Of a DNA stretch of 26,448 nucleotides, positions 8,624 through 16,440 are shown piece after piece; the first letter of the stretch is position 1; each line of letters starts with the position of its first letter. The notes under the pieces were generated by a model, which was given only the letters and a program-made list of their open reading frames with translations, was not told the origin of the DNA and did not search any database. Source of the DNA: a virus; IMG/VR virus record IMGVR_UViG_3300046320_000037, positions 1-26,448 of that record. The stretch is one strand, 5' to 3'. Both the position numbers and the translations under genes were made by a program.

Positions 8624-8841
8624 TTTTAGAAAGATTATTACAAATGGTTGACGAAGAACTAGAAGATTTTCAAAATGAAAAAGAAAAAAGAAAGGGTTTA
8701 AAATCTCTTGTCGATTTTACTTCTACGAGCACGCAATATGATGGTAACGCTTTGGGATTTGAAATTAAACCAAAGTTTAAACAAAAGGTAAAATCTTCTG
8801 TTTATATTAAAGAAGACAAGAACAAGCGCTCACTATTTTAA
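8620..8841 (+). CDS. Small replication-block protein with a clamp-binding-like C-terminus
   Basis: 73 residues, not recognised. The first 30 residues form a charged helix (LLQMVDEELEDFQNEKEKRK); the rest is basic (KPKFKQKVKSS) and ends in KRSLF at the carboxyl terminus. A terminal SLF preceded by a short linker resembles the peptide (QL[SD]LF type) by which many proteins bind a sliding clamp. T4 gp33, the late-transcription coactivator, is also a small protein, encoded near gp32, that binds the clamp through its C-terminus, so a gp33-like role is possible but unproven. The start overlaps the primase stop (ATGA). Confidence 0.55.
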   Translation: MILERLLQMVDEELEDFQNEKEKRKGLKSLVDFTSTSTQYDGNALGFEIKPKFKQKVKSSVYIKEDKNKRSLF

Positions 8842-8851
8842 AAAGTAACAC

Positions 8852-9295
8852 ATGCAAGATACACCAATATCAAAGGTAGTTAATAAAGTTGTACAATTAG
8901 ACGAATTATTCGGCACACAACGACTATCATGGACTAACAAAATCAAAGATTTAGCTGAAGATTTAAAACATGGAGAAAACTTACATGAAGTTGCTTCATA
9001 TACTTTAAGTTATAGGCAAATATTGGTTGAAAACATTGCATCTGTTTCGTCTAAGATCAGAACTAATAAAGCTAGAGTAGACAAAAACTTTAAAGAAGCA
9101 TGGATTCGTTACTATCAATACGAATACAAATTAAACGATAAACAACGCGAGAAATTCATAGAAGCTGATATGGCTGAAGACCTACAAGTCCAAGATTTAT
9201 TAGTATCTCACAAAGAATTTTTAACAGCGTCTATCAAAACTCTTGATAACATGGGCTTTGCAATAAAGCAGCGTATGGATATGAAGCAGATTTAA
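8852..9295 (+). CDS. uvsY: Recombination mediator UvsY
   Basis: 147 residues (T4 UvsY is 137). The sequence is almost entirely helical and charged, with KIRTNKARVDKNFKEAWIRYYQYEY in the middle and the closing motif LDNMGFAIKQRMDMKQI, which lines up well with the T4 ending (a GFAIK followed by a Met-Arg helix). UvsY loads the UvsX recombinase on gp32-coated ssDNA. Its place immediately before UvsW agrees with the T4 gene neighbourhood. UvsX itself is not in the window. Confidence 0.8.
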   Translation: MQDTPISKVVNKVVQLDELFGTQRLSWTNKIKDLAEDLKHGENLHEVASYTLSYRQILVENIASVSSKIRTNKARVDKNFKEAWIRYYQYEYKLNDKQREKFIEADMAEDLQVQDLLVSHKEFLTASIKTLDNMGFAIKQRMDMKQI

Positions 9296-9311
9296 AAATA
9301 TCTAATATGTT

Positions 9312-10820
9312 TTGGTTCTAACCCTAACAGAGGATAACAGATTTTTAAGGATTGATGAGGCTAATGAACTTGAGTTAGAGCAATTAAACATTTCACTAAC
9401 AAAAAGAATTGATAGTTGGAGATTTAATCCACTTGTAAAGCGAGGCTTATGGGACGGTTATGTTTCTTATATTAAAGATGACAAATGGATTCCAGTAGGT
9501 TTATGGCGATATGTCATGACGCTTTGCAAAGAATATAGATTCGAATTAAAAGTTAATGGTATCACAAGACTTTTTGATCCTAACATTACCATGGAATCTT
9601 TCGAGGCCTGGGTTAATGATTTCTTTAATGGATCAAAGATGGTTCCAAGGGACTATCAAGTAGAAGCAGCTTTCAACATACTTAAATTTAAAAGATGTTT
9701 AGCAGAATTAGCTACATCAGCAGGTAAGACTATGATTAGTTTCATGGTCGTTTCATATATGCTTGAAAAACAAAAAGCAACTAAGATTTTATTTATAGTG
9801 CCTAACGTATCTTTGGTGGTTCAAGCTACTGAAGATTTTTACGAGTACAATTGGCAAAATAGAGTTAAGATCAAAGTGCAACAGATATATGCTGGTCAAA
9901 AATTAAAACCAAATGCAAATATTGTTATAGGTACGTATCAGTCACTTGTTAAAAAAGACAAAGATTATTTTGATGAGTTTGACGCAGTTATCGTCGATGA
10001 AACACACAAAGCTAAATCACAATCTATTAAAGACATTTTAGCTAAATGTAGAAATGCACATTATAAATTCGGTCTTTCTGGTACTTTGCCAAAAGACGGT
10101 ACGCTTGATAAATTAACTTTAATGAGTCAAACTGGCCCAGTAATTACTGAGGTTAAGGCTTCATTCTTGCAAAAAGAAGGACACATTGCAGGTTGTAAAG
10201 TTAAAATCATTGAAATGGATTATGCTCCAGAATCAGCTAAAATTGCCTTTCAAGAATTGGCTCAAAATAAATACGAAAGTAAAGATGTTTTTCAACTTGA
10301 ACAAAATTATGTGGTTAACAATCAAGCACGTCTTGACTTTGTTGTGTCTGTTATATCCAGAATTCCAAGGAATTCTTTGGTACTTTTCCATAGAATCGAA
10401 CATGGCAAGAAAATATACGACGCCCTTAGACAGAATAGCGATAAAAAAGTTTATTACGTCGATGGCTCTACAGACACAGATATTAGAGAAGAACATAAAA
10501 AGAAGATGGAAAACGGTGAAGAAATCGTTATTGTAGCTTCTTATGGTACATTCTCAACAGGTATCTCTGTTAAGAAAATTCACAACATCTTTTTCACAGA
10601 GTCGTTTAAATCTGAAGTAATTATTAGACAGTCTATTGGTCGTGGTCTAAGACAACACGAGTCTAAAACAGATGTACTTATTATAGACTTTGTAGATAAT
10701 ATTTGTACTTTAGAATGGGAAAACTATCTATATAAACATGCCCTTGAAAGACAGCGTATATACAGACAGGAGCAATTTGAATATGATATTAAGAAAGTCA
10801 AATTCGAAGGAGATATATAA
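9312..10820 (+). CDS. uvsW: UvsW-type superfamily 2 helicase (start uncertain)
   Basis: 502 residues, as T4 UvsW (about 500). An N-terminal domain contains RFNPLVKRGLWDGYVSYI, typical of the family, followed by the helicase motifs: Walker A ATSAGKT at 134-140, DETH at 229-232, FGLSGT (motif III) and QSIGRGLRQ at 440-448 (motif VI). It unwinds branched DNA and R-loops and helps switch from origin- to recombination-dependent replication. No in-frame ATG exists near the N-terminus: the frame would begin at TTG 9312. An ATG at 9307 has the TAATATG context seen at other starts here but lies in another frame. One extra T in the T run at 9310-9313 would join it to the gene. Either a TTG start, a programmed shift or an indel is possible. 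Confidence 0.92.
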   Translation: MVLTLTEDNRFLRIDEANELELEQLNISLTKRIDSWRFNPLVKRGLWDGYVSYIKDDKWIPVGLWRYVMTLCKEYRFELKVNGITRLFDPNITMESFEAWVNDFFNGSKMVPRDYQVEAAFNILKFKRCLAELATSAGKTMISFMVVSYMLEKQKATKILFIVPNVSLVVQATEDFYEYNWQNRVKIKVQQIYAGQKLKPNANIVIGTYQSLVKKDKDYFDEFDAVIVDETHKAKSQSIKDILAKCRNAHYKFGLSGTLPKDGTLDKLTLMSQTGPVITEVKASFLQKEGHIAGCKVKIIEMDYAPESAKIAFQELAQNKYESKDVFQLEQNYVVNNQARLDFVVSVISRIPRNSLVLFHRIEHGKKIYDALRQNSDKKVYYVDGSTDTDIREEHKKKMENGEEIVIVASYGTFSTGISVKKIHNIFFTESFKSEVIIRQSIGRGLRQHESKTDVLIIDFVDNICTLEWENYLYKHALERQRIYRQEQFEYDIKKVKFEGDI

Positions 10821-10856
10821 TTAACATAATAACTTATTAAAAAATAAAAAAATAAT

Positions 10857-13145
10857 ATGTCAGTACAAAAAATTTCATCATTTAAGTCCTTTACTGAGGT
10901 TAAAAACCAATCAAAGGCAGCTCAACTTCATGAAGAAGGTAAAGCCAAAAGAGCAGAAATAGTATCTAAAATCGGTGCAGCTCTTGAAGAAATGGGTGTT
11001 ACTTCACTACAAGAATTAGATGAAGAAAAAAGAAATGCCTTAGTTGCTAAAATCTTTAATGAAGATGAAGCAGAAGAAATTGAAAAAGATATTGTTAAAT
11101 TAGGTGAACCTAAAAAAGAAGATCCTAAAAAAGGCGAAGAATTAACAAACGAGGCAGTTATCAATGAAGGGACAAGATCTCAAATTGGTAAAATTGACAA
11201 GTCAGGTAAAATTGTATCAACTTATGTACATTATGATGGTTATCCAGAAAATATGGTACCATTATTGAAAAATTACAAAGACACTAAATCAGTAGATCAA
11301 TTATTAAAATTAGGTAAAGCTGGTATTTCATACTTAGATGCTAAAATTGGTGATAAACCAATGGATTTCAGTAATCCAGAAAAAGGCGTTACTTTATTTT
11401 ACGGAAGAGATAGAAATGAAAAAGGTGACATGACTACTAAAGCAGACGTTAAAAACGTAGCTAAGTATTTGAAAGGTGTTGCAAACCAATCAGGCGCAGA
11501 ATATGCTTATTTATACGATGAAAGAGACGGTAAATGGTACATGGCTGACACATACGAAGATAAAGAATTAAAACCAGTTGCAGAATCTTTATTAACTGAA
11601 GGTAATGCTTTTGGAGCTGCAGTTACTAAAGCTAAAGAAGCTGGAGAAAAAGAATTTGAATTTGACGGTAAAACTTACAAAGTTAAAGAAGATAACGCAT
11701 CTGAATTTGACGTAATTGATGATGTATTCGAAGCAAACTATAATGTTTCTAGATCAGCTATAGGTAGAATGGGTGGTTTAGTGCCAATTAAAGAAATGAA
11801 TTCTTTGATAGATTGTTCTAAAGCAGTTATTGAAGATCTATATGAAGAAGGTTTTGAATTAGATGAAATCATCGGTTACATTGCATACAGAATCAATGAT
11901 AAATTTGAAGGCGTGTATGAATCAGCATTAACCGAAGGTTCACACGGAATGGCGACCAAATTACTTCAAGCTATTGTAGATGGAGATTCTTCTAAAGCAG
12001 AAGGTGTTAAAATGTCAAAAGAATTAGCACAACACGCCATAGATTGGATTAAAACTTCTCCATTTGGTAAAAAATACGGAAATTTACCGTTGTATATGTT
12101 AATTAAAGCATCTATTAACTGGGGTATTGAAAGAGGTTTAGATTCAAGCTTAAAAGCTGAATTAAAATCTTTAGTAAATTCTTTAAAAGAATCTACTGAA
12201 TCAATCGAAAGCGATGACGTAAACGAAGCTAGATCAATTAATAAAATCCAGACAGAATGGACTAAAGTTACTAATGCAATGAAAGACACTGCAGCTAGTT
12301 GGAAAGCAGCTGAAGGTGATGCAAAAACTGCATTATTAACAACTTTAAAAGAAATGACAGCAAAAAAGAAAGCTCTAGAAGCTGAATTAGATGCAGTTGT
12401 TTCAGATAAAGACAAAGACTTAGAATTAGCAATGGAATCTTTAGACGTTAATGAAGGTTTTGAAGTTCATTACTCAGATGGTGTAAGAGCATTCAAAAAA
12501 TTCGGTAACCAAAGTCAAGCTATGGCTTTTGCAAAAGACTTAATCAAAAATAAAAAAAGTTTACAATTCGTAGATGTTTTTAATGCAGGGTCAGGATTTC
12601 ACTCAACATCTGATACAAATGCTATCGTAGCATTTTGGGGAGATGGTTCTTACACAGACAACGTTTCTAAGAAAGATGCTAAATTAGCTGCTAAAAAAAT
12701 TCAAGAATCAGTAGAATTTAATGAAGAAGACATCAAGTCTGATGATCAATTTAAAGAATACGCAATGACAGTTTTAAAAGATGCATTCAAAGATGAATTC
12801 GATGAAGCTAAAGCAAACGATGTTATCAAAGGAATTCTTGGTAAAGTTGATGGCGATTACGGCGCAGCTATCGGAATGTTAACAAGTTCTTTAGGAGAAT
12901 CAGTTACAAATGAAGCTACTGTTGAAGTAGATGCTACAGACCCTAAAGATAAAAACTTAGCTAAATTATTAAAGAAACACAATGTTACTTTAGAAGTAAT
13001 TAACAAAAAGGGACCATCGGGTTATCCAGAAGTTAAATTAACTGGAGATACTAAAGATCTTAAAGCAGTTTTAGCAGATGACGAATATGGCTGGGACGAT
13101 GAAGATCTTGCAGATTATATTGAAGAATCAAACACTGAAAACTAA
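10857..13145 (+). CDS. Modular internal head protein precursor (predicted polyprotein)
   Basis: 762 residues, acidic. The N-terminus (MSVQKISSFKSFTEVKNQ) resembles a capsid-targeting leader. The protein divides into modules of about 75-145 residues separated by sites of the prohead-protease type, several preceded by ES: TNE/A at 99, INE/G at 104, LTE/G at 248 and 360, VNE/A at 457, VNE/G at 533, FNE/E at 623, TNE/A at 686. The module at about 105-248 has RSQIG, YVHYDGYPENM and a LKNYKD-LLKLG stretch, a domain I know from stand-alone phage proteins of unknown function. Module 249-360 contains a FEFDGKTYKVKED hairpin and module 534-623 FEVHYSDGVRAF. No catalytic motif is visible. A scaffold (gp22-like) or a bundle of injected proteins are both possible. 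The gene follows UvsW and ends at a strong terminator. Confidence 0.65.
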   Translation: MSVQKISSFKSFTEVKNQSKAAQLHEEGKAKRAEIVSKIGAALEEMGVTSLQELDEEKRNALVAKIFNEDEAEEIEKDIVKLGEPKKEDPKKGEELTNEAVINEGTRSQIGKIDKSGKIVSTYVHYDGYPENMVPLLKNYKDTKSVDQLLKLGKAGISYLDAKIGDKPMDFSNPEKGVTLFYGRDRNEKGDMTTKADVKNVAKYLKGVANQSGAEYAYLYDERDGKWYMADTYEDKELKPVAESLLTEGNAFGAAVTKAKEAGEKEFEFDGKTYKVKEDNASEFDVIDDVFEANYNVSRSAIGRMGGLVPIKEMNSLIDCSKAVIEDLYEEGFELDEIIGYIAYRINDKFEGVYESALTEGSHGMATKLLQAIVDGDSSKAEGVKMSKELAQHAIDWIKTSPFGKKYGNLPLYMLIKASINWGIERGLDSSLKAELKSLVNSLKESTESIESDDVNEARSINKIQTEWTKVTNAMKDTAASWKAAEGDAKTALLTTLKEMTAKKKALEAELDAVVSDKDKDLELAMESLDVNEGFEVHYSDGVRAFKKFGNQSQAMAFAKDLIKNKKSLQFVDVFNAGSGFHSTSDTNAIVAFWGDGSYTDNVSKKDAKLAAKKIQESVEFNEEDIKSDDQFKEYAMTVLKDAFKDEFDEAKANDVIKGILGKVDGDYGAAIGMLTSSLGESVTNEATVEVDATDPKDKNLAKLLKKHNVTLEVINKKGPSGYPEVKLTGDTKDLKAVLADDEYGWDDEDLADYIEESNTEN

Positions 13146-13161
13146 AATATCTATAAAATTA

Positions 13162-13189
13162 AAAAGACCCAATTAATCTTGGGTCTTTT
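13162..13189 (+). terminator. Intrinsic terminator after the long precursor gene
   Basis: An 11-bp perfect stem (AAAAGACCCAA pairing with TTGGGTCTTTT) with a 6-base loop and a T-rich right arm lies 16 bases after the stop at 13145 and just before the next start at 13204. It separates the precursor gene from the ligase-like gene. The A tract on the left arm means it could also act in the other direction. Confidence 0.85.
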
Positions 13190-13203
13190 ATATTTCTCCT
13201 AAT

Positions 13204-14484
13204 ATGAAAACACTTTTAAACTACACAGAGTTCCTTATTGAAAAATGGAATCAACAATATCCAGACATTATCTTAGAAGGTGGAGCAGCAGGACACATGA
13301 TGCATCCATTTGATGATGAAACTCTTACATTTGGTGAAATCAAACACATTATTGATGGTGCTTTAGAAGGTCGTTTAGATTTCGAAGCGGCTCCTACTGA
13401 AAAAACAGACGGACAAAATGTATTTGTTACAGTTAAGAATGGTCAAGCAATGTTCGCTAGAAATAAGGGACAGATGAAACAACCGATAGATCTTAATGGA
13501 ATCACACAGATGTTTCAGGATCATCCATCAACCGGCGTTAGAGATACATTTACGTTCGCTGCACAAGATTTGGCCAGCGCGTTACAATCACTATCTACAA
13601 AGGATCAACAAGAATTTAATGATGGAACCTCATTTATGAATATGGAATTAATTTACTCTGGTAATTCAAATGTAATTGCTTATGGTAAAGATGTTATTCA
13701 ATTTCACGGCATGGTTCATACTGATGGAGAAGGTAATCAAATAGGTTCTGATTCTAAATTAGCTGGTAAAATAGCAAACGCATTAAAATCAGTTAATTCA
13801 CACGTACAAAAAACATTTGAAATCATTCCACCTCAGGAATTACAAATAGGTAAATCAATTGACTTTGAAGAAAAGAAAGGTTATTTCTTAAATAAGGTTA
13901 ATGTTTTACAAAAAAGATATAACTTACAAGATACTGAGCCAGTTTCTAAATATCACGAAATGTGGTGGAAAGAACTTATAGATAAAGACTTTTCAAAATT
14001 AGATGAAATTGACAAAGCAGGTTTAGTACAAAGATGGGCATTCAATGACAAGAAAACTTTAAATATTAGAGATCTTGCAAAGAAAATGGATCCAACAGAA
14101 TATAAAGCATTTCAAAAATTTGACAAAGAAGACTCAGTTAAAAAATTTAAAGAAAACATTTTACCATTTGAAAACTTATTCTTAGAATTAGGTTCAGTTG
14201 TATTAAAGAATGTTTCTAATCTTTTGGTTGCTAATCCAGCTCAAGAAATGCAGAGACTACATACACAAATTAAAACAGAGGCTGATAAAATCAAACAAAA
14301 CGGAGATTTAACTCAATTAGCTAAAGTAGAAAAGGAATTGGCTAGATTAGATTCTATCGGTGGTATTGATTCTATCGTACCTTCAGAAGGCTTAGTTTTT
14401 CAATATAAAGGTAAATTATTTAAGCTTACTGGAACATTTGCTGCCATTAATCAGCTTATGGGTATTATAAAATACGGAAGATAA
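13204..14484 (+). CDS. Ligase-type covalent nucleotidyltransferase with head-targeting leader
   Basis: 426 residues. The first 25 residues (MKTLLNYTEFLIEKW, then IILE/G with the glutamate at 25) match a T4 internal-protein leader and cut site; the mature protein would begin GGAAGHMMHPFDD. The body shows the motifs of ATP-dependent DNA/RNA ligases and capping enzymes in the right order: motif I EKTDGQN with the nucleotide-accepting lysine K67, a basic RNKG at 86-89, motif III MELI at 147-150, motif IV EGLVF at 395-399 and motif V GKLFKL with K404 and K407. The 245 residues between motifs III and IV are more than usual, indicating an inserted helical domain (about 210-370). It probably seals nicks or breaks in DNA or RNA. 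The leader suggests it is packaged and injected. The start has the CTAATATG context. Confidence 0.72.
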   Translation: MKTLLNYTEFLIEKWNQQYPDIILEGGAAGHMMHPFDDETLTFGEIKHIIDGALEGRLDFEAAPTEKTDGQNVFVTVKNGQAMFARNKGQMKQPIDLNGITQMFQDHPSTGVRDTFTFAAQDLASALQSLSTKDQQEFNDGTSFMNMELIYSGNSNVIAYGKDVIQFHGMVHTDGEGNQIGSDSKLAGKIANALKSVNSHVQKTFEIIPPQELQIGKSIDFEEKKGYFLNKVNVLQKRYNLQDTEPVSKYHEMWWKELIDKDFSKLDEIDKAGLVQRWAFNDKKTLNIRDLAKKMDPTEYKAFQKFDKEDSVKKFKENILPFENLFLELGSVVLKNVSNLLVANPAQEMQRLHTQIKTEADKIKQNGDLTQLAKVEKELARLDSIGGIDSIVPSEGLVFQYKGKLFKLTGTFAAINQLMGIIKYGR

Positions 14485-14496
14485 ATAAAATAAATC

Positions 14497-14504
14497 TATA
14501 AATA
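14497..14504 (+). promoter_or_regulatory. Possible T4-type late promoter TATAAATA
   Basis: An exact match to the T4 late promoter octamer lies in the intergenic space, ending 51 bases before the ATG at 14556. In T4 this element is read by the gp55 sigma with the sliding clamp. In such AT-rich DNA chance matches are expected, so this is weak alone, but it is one of two intergenic exact matches noted. Confidence 0.35.
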
Positions 14505-14536
14505 TTTTCATATATCAAATAGATTTAGTATATTTG
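14501..14536 (+). promoter_or_regulatory. Candidate promoter, AATATTTT then TATATTTG
   Basis: AATATTTT at 14501 is followed 28 bases later (start to start) by TATATTTG at 14529-14536, which fits the Bacteroidota -7 consensus TAnnTTTG. The same two boxes occur with the same offset at 22343-22378 before another gene. The A-rich leader and ATG at 14556 follow. It would drive the ligase-NMNAT fusion gene and the genes behind it. Confidence 0.4.
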
Positions 14537-14555
14537 TAAAACAAAAATAAGAAAA

Positions 14556-16436
14556 ATGGCATTACAAAAATTAAGAGATTTTTATCAAGGTACTAATCCC
14601 AATACATTTAACGATATGTTAAAATCAAGAGTTGTTGTAACTGAAAAGATTGCAGGAGCTTCATTTCATGTTAGAAGAGCAATGGAAGGTTTTGAGTATT
14701 TCAAATCTGGAAATAACGAAGCTATGAATATCATAGATAGAACGTTAACTTCAGTATATGAAAATGCCATTAAACACTTTCAAAGTTTAACATTAAACGA
14801 GAAAAATCAAATGCCAAGTGATTGGAAGTTTGGATTTGAATATTTACCAGAATCTAACATGTCTTCTGTTGAATATGATTCAACGCCTTTCAATTTTATG
14901 ATATTAACACACATTCAAGTTTTAGGAACTAATGGCAAAGCTAAAAAAGTTTTAACAGATCCTAAAATTTTAAAAGAATGGGCACAAAAACTACAAGTAC
15001 AAGGACCATCAATCATTTTCGATGGTATGTTAAATGAGGATCAAAAGAGAAATTTAGTGACATTGCTTTCAATGTCAAACGAATCATACGCTAAAAGATT
15101 TGGAAATGAAGCGTTCACCAACCACGTTTACAAATTATTTAATCCAGGAGCTTATAAAACCATTTTAAATGAAGATTTAATCAAACCGATTGATGGTTTA
15201 ATAGTCTCTTTCGTAGATTCAACACAAATTAAAAGTTTTAAATTAGAAGAGTTTAAACCAGCTAATGAAGCTGAAACTTCCAACAGAGAAGCAAGTCACA
15301 TGTATCAAATTACAATGGTTGATTTGTTAGAATTCTTTTCAACAGTAGACCTAGATAGTATTGAGCTTTTAGAAACAGCTTCAGATAAAAGATATATTGA
15401 GTTGATTTCAGCAATGTACAATTCGTATGTTAAAGAAAATGCTACTAAATATGTAGGAGTTGATTTTGGAGCAGCTGATTTTTCTAAATCTGCATTATTC
15501 AATATCAATACAAAATATATTGACAACGAAAAGACATTAGAATATTTAGAAAATCCAGTCTTAGCAGAACTTTATAAAATTATGTTAAGCTCTTTTTCTA
15601 AAAAGAAAATAAAAGAATCTGCTCTGCTAAATTCAAATATACTAGAACAATTAAATCAAATCATTGACGTAATTGAACAAAAAGTATTTGTAGAAAACGC
15701 AGATGAAAATGCAATTCACAACTTCAATAATTTCTTAATGCACAATAAGATTTCTGCTAGTAAAACTAACATGAACGAAGCATTAAAAATTAATTATTCA
15801 GAACAAGGTAAAGAAAAAGTAAATATGTTTGTTGGTAGATTCCAACCATTTACTCTTGGACATGCTAAAGTTTTAGAAACAATCCACAAACAAAATGGTT
15901 ATCCAGTCGTAGTATTTTTGGTTAAAGCTGCAAAGGCTCAAAAAGACGATGCTGTTAAAAGACCGTTTGATACAGAAACACAAATTCAAATGTTTATGCA
16001 AGTGCAAAAACAATATCCTTTCTTAAAAGAGATTTTTGTAATTCCATCAGCTGGTATCGATTTGATGTTTAATGAAATGAGACCTAAATATGAACCAGTT
16101 TTATGGGGAACAGGCACAGATCGTTTCAAAACTTATGGCTATCAAGTAAACAATGACAAATATAGAGATGAACTTGGTGTTTTGCCAGAGTTTGGTTTAT
16201 ATGAGATCAAAAGAGACGATGAAGATATTTCAGCAACTAAAGTTAGAGAAGCTTTATTAGCTAATGACAAAAAGACTTTTGACAAAATGACACCAAAAGC
16301 TTTAGGTCCTTTATTTAATGAACTTAAACAAAAGTTAGAAACTTCATTAAAGATTTCAGAAGCTATTGAAACAGAAGCAAGTACAGATGTATTAACCTTT
16401 GAACAATTTAAATTAAATACTAATATTATTAAATAA
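14556..16436 (+). CDS. Fusion of RNA-ligase-like domain and NMN adenylyltransferase-like domain
   Basis: 626 residues. Residues 1-240 resemble an Rnl2-type RNA ligase: motif I TEKIAGASF with K31 as the likely adenylated lysine, motif III FGFEYL (E95), motif IV DGLIVSF (213-219) and motif V IKSFKL with K226 and K229. A helical region spans about 240-405. Residues 425-600 form a Rossmann nucleotidyltransferase: GRFQPFTLGH at 427-436 (the HxGH-type motif with Thr first) and ISATKVR at 558-564, the signature pair of NMN adenylyltransferases (NadM/NadR). An MNE/A site at 406-409, 18 residues before GRFQPF, could let the prohead protease separate the two enzymes. ISE/A (602) and TE/A (607) sites and a LTFEQF segment lie at the C-terminus. 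No leader is seen at the N-terminus. Other cytidylyltransferase-like substrates cannot be excluded. Confidence 0.75.
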   Translation: MALQKLRDFYQGTNPNTFNDMLKSRVVVTEKIAGASFHVRRAMEGFEYFKSGNNEAMNIIDRTLTSVYENAIKHFQSLTLNEKNQMPSDWKFGFEYLPESNMSSVEYDSTPFNFMILTHIQVLGTNGKAKKVLTDPKILKEWAQKLQVQGPSIIFDGMLNEDQKRNLVTLLSMSNESYAKRFGNEAFTNHVYKLFNPGAYKTILNEDLIKPIDGLIVSFVDSTQIKSFKLEEFKPANEAETSNREASHMYQITMVDLLEFFSTVDLDSIELLETASDKRYIELISAMYNSYVKENATKYVGVDFGAADFSKSALFNINTKYIDNEKTLEYLENPVLAELYKIMLSSFSKKKIKESALLNSNILEQLNQIIDVIEQKVFVENADENAIHNFNNFLMHNKISASKTNMNEALKINYSEQGKEKVNMFVGRFQPFTLGHAKVLETIHKQNGYPVVVFLVKAAKAQKDDAVKRPFDTETQIQMFMQVQKQYPFLKEIFVIPSAGIDLMFNEMRPKYEPVLWGTGTDRFKTYGYQVNNDKYRDELGVLPEFGLYEIKRDDEDISATKVREALLANDKKTFDKMTPKALGPLFNELKQKLETSLKISEAIETEASTDVLTFEQFKLNTNIIK

Positions 16437-16440
16437 TATA

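Noticed and set aside
10186-10536. 116-residue plus-strand frame inside UvsW
   Set aside because: It lies in another frame inside the helicase domain and its product shows no recognisable pattern.
11966-12415. 149-residue open frame on the minus strand inside the polyprotein gene
   Set aside because: It is antisense to a well-supported gene, its product is an Ala/Ser/Phe-rich mirror of the GAA/GCT/AAA codons on the other strand, and no start context or domain supports it. The same holds for the minus frames at 10928-11164, 16142-16453 and 17941-18216.
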